Below, piece after piece: positions 1 to 4,687 of a stretch of 8,369 bases of DNA (the first letter of the stretch is position 1; every line of letters begins with the position of its first letter). Below the pieces are notes generated by a model that worked only from the letters and a program-made list of their open reading frames with translations, ran no database searches and was not told the DNA's origin. The position numbers and the translations under genes were made by a program. The stretch comes from Nitrospina sp. (GTDB taxonomy: Bacteria; Nitrospinota; Nitrospinia; Nitrospinales; Nitrospinaceae): the NCBI GenBank assembly GCA_004357365.1, contig SMVT01000148.1, forward strand, positions 1 through 8,369, written 5' to 3'.

Positions 1-150
1 CTTGTTCGCAATTTTTGCTTTGCACTCTTTGCGAATCTCGGCGATCTGCTCTTTTTGCTTGGCGGTCAGTTTTTTCCGTTTTTTTCCTCCAGGAAGCAGT
101 TTGTCGGACTTTTCCAGACTGATTTCCCAGGCGCTTTTCAAACCGGACAT
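1..150 (-). CDS. Small lysine-rich protein of unknown function (partial, C-terminus outside window)
   Basis: Fifty codons are visible from an ATG at 150 to the window edge, with no stop, so this is the N-terminal part of a leftward gene. The start is supported by a GGAGAG ribosome binding site at 156-161, 5 nt away, and by a promoter just upstream. The protein begins MSGLKSAWEISLEKS, followed by a PGGKKRKK basic stretch and a Lys/Glu/Ile-rich part (KQKEQIAEIRKECKAK) with the heptad look of a charged helix or coiled coil. There is no signal peptide or membrane segment, so it is probably cytoplasmic. I do not recognise a named family. It resembles small conserved hypothetical proteins I associate with Desulfobacterota and relatives, but that is from memory. 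It is divergent from the glycosylase operon. No function is assigned. Confidence 0.8.
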   Translation of the reverse strand, partial: MSGLKSAWEISLEKSDKLLPGGKKRKKLTAKQKEQIAEIRKECKAKIANK

Positions 151-155
151 GGCGT

Positions 156-161
156 CTCTCC
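156..161 (-). promoter_or_regulatory. Ribosome binding site for the gene starting at 150
   Basis: The minus strand reads GGAGAG five nucleotides before the ATG. This is a good Shine-Dalgarno match at the right distance and fixes the start of the small leftward gene. Confidence 0.75.
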
Positions 162-175
162 AAAATTTTTGATTG

Positions 176-204
176 ATTATAAAGCAAGCCGGAAGGTCTA
201 ACAA
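176..204 (-). promoter_or_regulatory. Sigma70-type promoter of the leftward small gene
   Basis: On the minus strand there is a perfect -10 box TATAAT (176-181), a 17-nt spacer and a -35 box TTGTTA (199-204; four of six matches to TTGACA). Transcription would start near 169, leaving a leader of about 19 nt that contains the ribosome binding site. The position and spacing fit well, which makes this the most standard promoter in the window. Confidence 0.7.
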
Positions 205-270
205 ATCAAAAGATAACAGATTTCCCAGCGGCGGCCCGATACATTGCCCATTCCAGTTTTAACCCGGTGT

Positions 271-279
271 TGGTATACT
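271..279 (+). promoter_or_regulatory. Possible extended -10 promoter upstream of the glycosylase operon
   Basis: TGGTATACT fits the TGnTATAAT extended -10 pattern with one mismatch in the hexamer. The -35 position (251-256, TTCCAG) is poor, as is tolerated for extended -10 promoters. Transcription would start near 286 and give a leader of roughly 125 nt before the glycosylase start. This is a motif match only. Confidence 0.35.
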
Positions 280-291
280 GGGAACTCATGA

Positions 292-339
292 GGCTTTTGA
301 GAGAACCCGGAAGCCAAACCGGGACAGTGGCCTCCTGTC
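292..339 (+). other. Possible structured RNA leader: interleaved stems (H-type pseudoknot) plus hairpin
   Basis: GGCTT (292-296) can pair with AAGCC (311-315), and CCCGG (306-310) can pair with CCGGG (319-323). The two pairings interleave, giving an H-type pseudoknot with a 9-nt first loop, no gap between the stems and an AAA third loop. A further short hairpin, ACAG (324-327) with CTGT (335-338), follows. It would lie at the start of a transcript from the -10 box at 274-279. It matches no riboswitch class I know. Short stems like these arise by chance, so this is only a candidate. Confidence 0.25.
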
Positions 340-375
340 TACCTTCAACTTTATATTTCAATCATTTAAAGGGGA

Positions 376-403
376 TTGACAGAATAACATCTTTTGTTAT
401 TCT
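376..403 (+). promoter_or_regulatory. Promoter directly before the glycosylase gene, possibly giving a leaderless mRNA
   Basis: A perfect -35 box TTGACA (376-381), a 16-nt spacer and TATTCT (398-403; four of six matches to TATAAT) precede the start codon at 411. The expected transcription start, 6-8 nt after the -10 box, falls at about 409-411, on or next to the A of the ATG. That would explain why no Shine-Dalgarno sequence lies close to this start. It overlaps the palindrome at 379-405. Confidence 0.5.
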
Positions 404-405
404 GT
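379..405. promoter_or_regulatory. Perfect 11+11 bp inverted repeat overlapping the promoter: probable operator
   Basis: The left arm ACAGAATAACA (379-389) and right arm TGTTATTCTGT (395-405) are exact reverse complements around a 5-bp centre, TCTTT. The repeat covers part of the -35 box, the whole spacer and the -10 box of the candidate promoter, a classic place for a dimeric repressor. It ends 5 bp before the start codon. There is no T-run after it, so it is not an intrinsic terminator. As RNA it would form a stable hairpin. The regulator is unknown and is not encoded in this window. Confidence 0.55.
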
Positions 406-410
406 GAGAC

Positions 411-1196
411 ATGGTACCGACCACCGAGCGCGCACTTCTACTACGGCAGTTGAAGAACTACCTGCTTTTTCTCAAGGAATCGGGCCATACCCATATTCCT
501 TTGAACCATGAGCTGAGCGAATTACCCGTAATGGCCGTCCCGACCGGTTATTTTCAAGACCGCTCCGCTGAACCCTCGGAATCCCGGATGACCCAGGACT
601 CACTTTTTTCAGAACCTCAGGATCACCCCGAAGAATTACTTTCACTCGCGGCGGTGCGCGAGGATTTGGGCGATTGCCAGCGTTGCAAACTGTGCGAAAA
701 CCGGCAGACCATCGTTTTCGGTTCGGGCAATCCCCATGCCGATCTGGTGTTCGTCGGCGAAGGACCGGGAGCCGATGAGGATGCACAGGGCCTGCCCTTT
801 GTCGGCCGTGCCGGCAAGAAGCTGACGGAAATCATCGAAAAGGGAATGCTTCTCGACCGGGAAAAGGACACCTACATCTGCAATATCGTCAAGTGCCGGC
901 CTCCCGGCAACCGGGATCCCGAACGGGACGAAGTGGCCGCCTGCAAACCGTTTCTCATCAAACAACTGAAGGCCATCCGCCCCAAAGTCATTGTCGCCCT
1001 GGGCAAACCCGCCGCCAGCACCCTGCTGGGCCGCAACGTGGCCATTACCAAGGAACGCGGCACCTGGCATGAGTTCGAGGGAATGAAACTGATGCTCACC
1101 TATCATCCGGCATACCTCCTCCGCGCGTACACGCGGGAAAACCGGCAGGCGGTGTACGAGGATATGCAGAAAGTCCTGGAAGTCCTGAACGCATGA
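411..1196 (+). CDS. Family 4 uracil-DNA glycosylase, Fe-S type
   Basis: This enzyme removes uracil from DNA to start base-excision repair of deaminated cytosine; it acts in the cytoplasm. The 261-residue protein has the family-4 motifs: GEGPGADEDAQGLPFVG (116-132), KCRPPGNRDP (161-170) and YHPAYLLR (231-238), with His232 in the minor-groove loop. The four expected [4Fe-4S] ligands are present: C89, C92, C162 and C178, with family-like spacing (3 and 16). Residues 1-85 extend beyond the catalytic core: a hydrophobic helical start (LLLRQLKNYLLFLKESG) and a low-complexity acidic linker. The start at 411 is chosen because an in-frame TGA lies two codons upstream (405-407). No close Shine-Dalgarno is seen; a promoter at 376-403 could give a leaderless message. 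It heads the rightward operon and overlaps the moxR-like gene by 4 bp, so the two are likely co-translated. Confidence 0.93.
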   Translation: MVPTTERALLLRQLKNYLLFLKESGHTHIPLNHELSELPVMAVPTGYFQDRSAEPSESRMTQDSLFSEPQDHPEELLSLAAVREDLGDCQRCKLCENRQTIVFGSGNPHADLVFVGEGPGADEDAQGLPFVGRAGKKLTEIIEKGMLLDREKDTYICNIVKCRPPGNRDPERDEVAACKPFLIKQLKAIRPKVIVALGKPAASTLLGRNVAITKERGTWHEFEGMKLMLTYHPAYLLRAYTRENRQAVYEDMQKVLEVLNA

Positions 1197-2137
1197 AGTC
1201 CGCACAGGAAGCCGTCGAACGGCTGAAGAAAAACATCGAATCCGTCATCATCGGCAAACCGGAGGTGATCGAGCAGGCCATTATCGCGTTGATCGCGAAA
1301 GGCCATTTGCTCATCGAAGACGTTCCCGGCGTCGGTAAAAGTTCGCTGGCCTACTGCCTGGCGCATTCGGTCAATCTCGATTTCCGGCGCATTCAGTTCA
1401 CCAACGACATTCTTCCATCCGACATTGTCGGAGTGTCCATTTACAATCAGAAGGAAGGCACCTTCCATTTCAACAAGGGACCCATTTTCGCGAATCTGGT
1501 GCTGGCGGATGAAATCAACCGCTCCTCGCCGCGCACCCAAAGCGCTCTGCTGGAAGCCATGAACGAAAAGCAAGTGACGGTGGACAACCAGACCTATGAA
1601 CTGGAGGATCCTTTTATAGTAGTCGCCACTCAGAACCCGATCGAGAGTCACGGCGCGCATCCCCTGCCGGAATCTCAGCTCGACCGTTTCATGATGTGCA
1701 TTTCCATGGGCTACCCGGCGCCCGGCGACGAACGCAAACTTCTGACCCAGAGGTCTCCCAGCCAGAATATCCGCGACATCGATGCGGTGTTGGACAAGGC
1801 CGACGTTCTGGACCTCCAGCGCCAGGCGGAAGCGGTGAAAATCGAACCGGTGCTGACCGATTACATCTTGAACGTGATCACCGCCACCCGCGAGTCCCCG
1901 CATCTGGCTCTGGGCGTCAGTCCCCGGGGAGGCCTCATCCTGCAACAGGCGGCCCGGGCGCGGGCTCTGGTGTACGGTCGCGATTACTGCATTCCCGACG
2001 ATATCAAGCAATTGGCGATTCCGGTGTTGTGCCACCGCGTCATCCCGGAGTCGCGCCATGGAACTCACAAACGGGCCGTGTCCGACACCTCCGCCATAAT
2101 TACGGACATTATGGATCAGATGGAAATCCCCGTTTAG
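1193..2137 (+). CDS. MoxR-family AAA+ ATPase
   Basis: A 314-residue AAA+ ATPase of the MoxR group, thought to act as chaperones that remodel or activate partner proteins, often von Willebrand-A or DUF58 proteins. Visible motifs are Walker A (PGVGKSS, 45-51), Walker B (LVLADEIN, 102-109, with D106/E107), sensor 1 (ATQNP, 145-149) and the family block LPESQLDRF (158-166) with the probable arginine finger. A sensor-2-like GVSPRGG lies in the C-terminal lid. Length is normal. The ATG overlaps the glycosylase stop (ATGA, 1193-1196), so translation is probably coupled. The DUF58 gene follows after 35 nt, the classic MoxR-DUF58 pairing. The substrate is unknown. A long open frame on the opposite strand is a shadow. 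Confidence 0.93.
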   Translation: MKSAQEAVERLKKNIESVIIGKPEVIEQAIIALIAKGHLLIEDVPGVGKSSLAYCLAHSVNLDFRRIQFTNDILPSDIVGVSIYNQKEGTFHFNKGPIFANLVLADEINRSSPRTQSALLEAMNEKQVTVDNQTYELEDPFIVVATQNPIESHGAHPLPESQLDRFMMCISMGYPAPGDERKLLTQRSPSQNIRDIDAVLDKADVLDLQRQAEAVKIEPVLTDYILNVITATRESPHLALGVSPRGGLILQQAARARALVYGRDYCIPDDIKQLAIPVLCHRVIPESRHGTHKRAVSDTSAIITDIMDQMEIPV

Positions 2138-2172
2138 TTTGTCATTGTTCAACCTTCACACACTGGGGCGCC

Positions 2173-3147
2173 TTGCAAAAGAAACTCGATTACAAACCGG
2201 TCTTCACCCTTTCCTATTTCAATCGGACGCTCCAGGTGACGCGCGAGGGCGGCGGGTTTATCGTTCTATTGTTCGGGGTGGGGCTTGGCGCCATCAATAC
2301 CGGCAATAATCTGCTGTACCTGATTCTCGCCATGTGTTGCAGTTTTATTGCCGTGTCGGGGGTGCTGTCCGAGCAGACCTTTAAAGGAATATCCGTTCAG
2401 GCCTCATTGCCCAAAACGATTTATCCAGAGGACTCCTATCCGCTCAACCTGAAAATCTCCAATTCCAAAAAAAGAATCCCTTCCTATTGTCTGCATGTGG
2501 AATTTCCGCAGGATCCGAAAGGGCGTTACCACATCGGGCCCTCGGCTTATGTGTATCAGCTGCCTCCGCGGTCGTCCGTGGACCGGTGCCTGATCTTTAC
2601 TGGACTCCAACGCGGCCCGGCACGGATACTGAGTGTCCATTTGAAGACCAGTTTTCCGTTCGGATTTTTCGTCAAGACTAAAACCCTGCGGATCCATCTG
2701 GAGACGCTGATTTTTCCGATCATCAAAGAGGTGATTCTGCCCTCTCCTGAAGAATATTCCCAGGAGGGCGAAGGAACGATCGGCCTCGCCGGTGACGATT
2801 TGTATTCGATCCGGGAGTATCAACCGGGCGACCCGATGGCGGCGGTGCACTGGAAATCCAGCGCTAAAACGGGAGCGCTCCGGGTCAAGGAGTTTTCCAA
2901 AGGAGGTCTGCACAACTACACGCTGTTCCTCAATATCCTCGATCCACAAACCAATGCCATCGTCGGACCGGAAACTCTCGAAAACCGGGTATCAGAAACC
3001 GCTTCGCTGGCGTATCATCTGATCCGGCGGGGAGACGAGGTGAGTTTGAAGACTCCCGAAATGCAAACCCCGTCCGCCAACACGGAAACCCACCTGGAGC
3101 ACATTCTGAAAATTCTCGCCCGGGTCGGGTACGACAATTCCAACTGA
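2173..3147 (+). CDS. DUF58 membrane protein (MoxR partner)
   Basis: A 324-residue protein of the DUF58 family, usually encoded beside MoxR and thought to be its client or partner at the inner membrane. Two N-terminal membrane helices (about 28-43 and 46-66) precede a beta-rich stretch with the RGP...FPFGFF block (147-166). The DUF58 signature lies at 208-243: GDDLYSIREYQPGD, VHWKSSAKTG and RVKEFSKGG. The following vWA-like part (LNILDPQTNA, 253-262) lacks a clear DxSxS metal-binding motif. I chose TTG at 2173 as the start: there is no ATG or GTG in frame near the conserved N-terminus, and GGGG at 2165-2168 lies 4 nt upstream. The same frame stays open back to 1696, but that lies inside the moxR-like gene and is a shadow. 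The usual third partner, a transglutaminase-like protein, does not follow. Confidence 0.88.
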   Translation: MQKKLDYKPVFTLSYFNRTLQVTREGGGFIVLLFGVGLGAINTGNNLLYLILAMCCSFIAVSGVLSEQTFKGISVQASLPKTIYPEDSYPLNLKISNSKKRIPSYCLHVEFPQDPKGRYHIGPSAYVYQLPPRSSVDRCLIFTGLQRGPARILSVHLKTSFPFGFFVKTKTLRIHLETLIFPIIKEVILPSPEEYSQEGEGTIGLAGDDLYSIREYQPGDPMAAVHWKSSAKTGALRVKEFSKGGLHNYTLFLNILDPQTNAIVGPETLENRVSETASLAYHLIRRGDEVSLKTPEMQTPSANTETHLEHILKILARVGYDNSN

Positions 3148-3160
3148 TTCGCCAACCGTT

Positions 3161-3718
3161 ATGCCAACAAAAAGAACCGTGGTCGGGGTGATCGGATCGG
3201 GGACCGATGATCATTTGCAAATCACAGAACCCATCGGGCGATGGCTTGCCGGGCAAGATTGTGACCTGATCAACGGCGGCGGCGGGGGCATCATGGCCGC
3301 GGTTTCCCGGGCCTTTGCCGAAACTCCGAACCGAAAGGGAAACGTGATCGGGGTGATCCCCGCTTCCGGACCCTGCGACACGCCGGCCGCGCGGTCGGCT
3401 TACTCTCCGCCGGACGGTTATCCCAACCCGTGGGTGGATATCCCCGTCTACACCCATCTTCATCTTTCGGGCCCCTCGGGAAAAGAAACCGCCAGCCGTA
3501 ACTCCATCATCATTCTTTCGTCAGCCGTTGTGGTCGCATTTCCCGGCGGCGAAGGGACGCGTTCGGAAATTCAACTGGCGCTGGAATACGATAAACCGCT
3601 GTTGGTCCTCAACCCCGATCACGAATGGGACGAGTTTAAAGACACTCCGGCGGCGATGGCGGCGAGTGCCGACGAAGCTCTGGCGTGGCTGGAGAAAAAC
3701 ATTTCAACGGCGGGATAA
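3161..3718 (+). CDS. LOG/SLOG-superfamily Rossmann-fold protein (TIGR00725-like)
   Basis: A 185-residue protein with the LOG/'lysine decarboxylase-like' fold. It shows an N-terminal nucleotide-binding strand-loop (VVGVIGSGT, 7-15), the glycine run INGGGGGIM (37-45) and the hallmark PGGEGTRSE (128-136), followed by a helix and the strand KPLLVL. Known relatives include nucleoside-5'-monophosphate phosphoribohydrolases (cytokinin-activating LOG enzymes), molybdenum-cofactor carrier proteins and nucleotide-sensing SLOG domains. In place of the LOG-enzyme RK pair there is R113-N114, closer to TIGR00725/carrier-like proteins, so an enzymatic role is uncertain. It has no signal peptide and is cytoplasmic. 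It starts 13 nt after the DUF58 stop with only a weak ribosome site and is probably the last gene of the rightward operon. A nucleotide ligand is likely; the reaction is not known. Confidence 0.85.
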   Translation: MPTKRTVVGVIGSGTDDHLQITEPIGRWLAGQDCDLINGGGGGIMAAVSRAFAETPNRKGNVIGVIPASGPCDTPAARSAYSPPDGYPNPWVDIPVYTHLHLSGPSGKETASRNSIIILSSAVVVAFPGGEGTRSEIQLALEYDKPLLVLNPDHEWDEFKDTPAAMAASADEALAWLEKNISTAG

Positions 3719-3726
3719 TGCGCGGT

Positions 3727-4137
3727 TCAGGGTTCTATTTTTCCCTGGGCATTGATTTTAAGAACCTTGTCCCCTTCGGCGTGTTTGCCGGTGGCCCGGA
3801 AGCGGCCCTTCGAACCGTCGATAATCTGGATGTCCATCCCTTCCAGTTTCACAAAATTGAAGGGATCCTGAACCATTCTTTCGAGTTTGCAGTCCCCGAC
3901 TACCTTTTTGATTCCCGTAGCCTTGGTGACTAATCTTTGCGCGATCCCTTCGGCCCAATAACGGTTGCACGCCCTGTGCAAATCCTTCAAATTGCCCTCG
4001 GCCTTGAGGTTGTAATAATCCGCCTTGAACGGGCTGGTTCCCGGATACACCAGGTAAGCGATCACCGCCAGAACAATCGCAATGATCACCGCGGTTTTCC
4101 CGCTTTCGTTCTGCAAGGTTTTGACATTCATCTGCAT
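3727..4137 (-). CDS. Small single-pass membrane protein, probable divergent type IV pilin-like protein (paralogue A)
   Basis: A 136-residue protein with a short polar N-terminus ending ESG (11-13), then a hydrophobic helix (about 16-31) ended by YPGTSPF. An amphipathic stretch KAEGNLKDLHRACNRYWAE (45-63) follows, then a C-terminal domain with FRATGKHAEGDK (113-124). The layout, with Gly before a hydrophobic N-helix ending in Pro, then a (D)LKxL...Y helix and an 'F-x-A-T-x-K-H-x-x-G' tail, resembles type IV pilins and pseudopilins. Against this, the usual FTLIE after the Gly is KTAVI, so Phe1 and Glu5 are missing. C57 and C83 are conserved in the neighbour and could form a disulfide. Start: AGAGG at 4143-4147 lies 5 nt upstream of ATG 4137. 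It is the downstream member of a tandem pair (33-nt gap). The stop is 8 nt from the convergent LOG-like gene. It could instead be an unrelated membrane-anchored protein. Confidence 0.8.
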   Translation of the reverse strand: MQMNVKTLQNESGKTAVIIAIVLAVIAYLVYPGTSPFKADYYNLKAEGNLKDLHRACNRYWAEGIAQRLVTKATGIKKVVGDCKLERMVQDPFNFVKLEGMDIQIIDGSKGRFRATGKHAEGDKVLKINAQGKIEP

Positions 4138-4170
4138 TTACACCTCTTCAAGTGAAAAATTATTGCGTTG

Positions 4171-4584
4171 TCAGGAAACGCTTTCCCCTTTTGCGCCGAT
4201 GGTCGTCGTCTGGGTTCCTTTTTTATGTTTGGCGGTGGCGGAAAACCCATCCCGGGTGCCGTTGTTGATGGTGATCACAACATCTGTGTCGTGGATGAAA
4301 TTGTAGGGTTTTAAAACGGCGGTCGCCAGATCGCATTCCGCCGCCGAACCTTTTTTATTCTTATTGGCCGACGACACATTATGTTGTCCGCCGGCGGCCC
4401 ACACCAGCGAACAACTGCTGTGTAATTTTTTCAACTGGGTCTCGGCTTTGAAATTGTAATAATCGTCCGCAAACGGGCTGGTTTTGGGATGGAGCAAAAA
4501 GGCGAGCACCGCCATTCCCACCAGAAAAATGACCACGTTGGTTTTGCCCTGTTCATTATGGATGGCGTGAAATGTACCAAACAT
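4171..4584 (-). CDS. Small single-pass membrane protein, probable divergent type IV pilin-like protein (paralogue B)
   Basis: A 137-residue paralogue of the protein encoded at 3727-4137. Shared blocks are NE-x-GKT (10-15), a hydrophobic helix (16-31), TSPF-x-x-DYYN-x-KAE at 35-49 (the neighbour has TSPFKADYYN), LKKLHSSC (51-58), the CDL block at C84, P-x-NF and F-x-AT-x-KH-x-x-G (114-123). C58 and C84 match the neighbour's C57 and C83 with the same spacing of 26. I start at 4584 rather than the longer in-frame ATGs (4599, 4656). GAGGAG at 4592-4597 is then a proper Shine-Dalgarno, and the N-terminus aligns residue for residue with the neighbour. Pilin-like features and doubts are the same: Gly13 is followed by KTNVV, without Phe1 or Glu5. 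It lies 103 nt after the LolA-like gene on the same strand. Function is unknown; an envelope location with the C-terminal domain outside the inner membrane is inferred. Confidence 0.8.
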   Translation of the reverse strand: MFGTFHAIHNEQGKTNVVIFLVGMAVLAFLLHPKTSPFADDYYNFKAETQLKKLHSSCSLVWAAGGQHNVSSANKNKKGSAAECDLATAVLKPYNFIHDTDVVITINNGTRDGFSATAKHKKGTQTTTIGAKGESVS

Positions 4585-4591
4585 CTTGCGT

Positions 4592-4597
4592 CTCCTC
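4592..4597 (-). promoter_or_regulatory. Ribosome binding site deciding the start at 4584
   Basis: The minus strand reads GAGGAG seven nucleotides before ATG 4584. Choosing the next upstream ATG (4599) would bury this strong site inside the coding sequence. The shorter start also aligns exactly with the paralogue's N-terminus. Confidence 0.7.
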
Positions 4598-4629
4598 ATC
4601 ACGAAAACATGGGATGGATCCTTATATTC

Positions 4630-4656
4630 AGTATAAAGGTAAAAGGAGCCGCTCAA
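4630..4656 (-). promoter_or_regulatory. Weak candidate promoter for the pilin-like gene pair
   Basis: On the minus strand TATACT (4630-4635) lies 15 nt after TTGAGC (4651-4656); an alternative -35 box, TTGCTT (4655-4660), has a 19-nt spacer. Neither spacing is ideal. It sits in the 103-nt gap after the LolA-like gene and would give a leader of roughly 40 nt. The pair could equally be read through from the ABC operon. Confidence 0.3.
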
Positions 4657-4687
4657 GCAAATAAATCTTATTGAAAAACCAGGGGTT

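Noticed and set aside
379..405. The same palindrome considered as an intrinsic terminator of an upstream transcript
   Set aside because: The sequence after it is GAGAC and the start codon, with no T-run, so termination is unlikely.
642..1205. 187-codon minus-strand open frame opposite the glycosylase gene
   Set aside because: A shadow of a strongly supported gene; its translation shows no domain or plausible start context.
1103..2152. 349-codon open frame on the minus strand, opposite the moxR-like gene
   Set aside because: It is antisense to a gene with intact AAA+ motifs, has no recognisable domain, and is explained by codon bias in the real frame.
1696..2172. Upstream extension of the DUF58 frame through the moxR-like gene
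   Set aside because: The extra sequence is low-complexity Arg/Gly/Pro-rich shadow translation overlapping a real gene; the conserved protein begins near 2173.
3728..3747. CAGGG/CCCTG hairpin just after the LOG-like gene, considered as a terminator
   Set aside because: Only 5 bp with a 10-nt loop and no T-run after it on the plus strand; it also lies inside the convergent coding sequence.
4585..4656. Longer N-terminus for the pilin-like paralogue B, starting at 4656 or 4599
   Set aside because: The extension contains the strong ribosome binding site and has no counterpart in the paralogue.
4668..4687. Small AAACC/GGTTT hairpin followed by TTC after the LolA-like stop, considered as a terminator
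   Set aside because: A 5-bp, AT-rich stem with a 3-nt loop and only a very short T-run; too weak to call.
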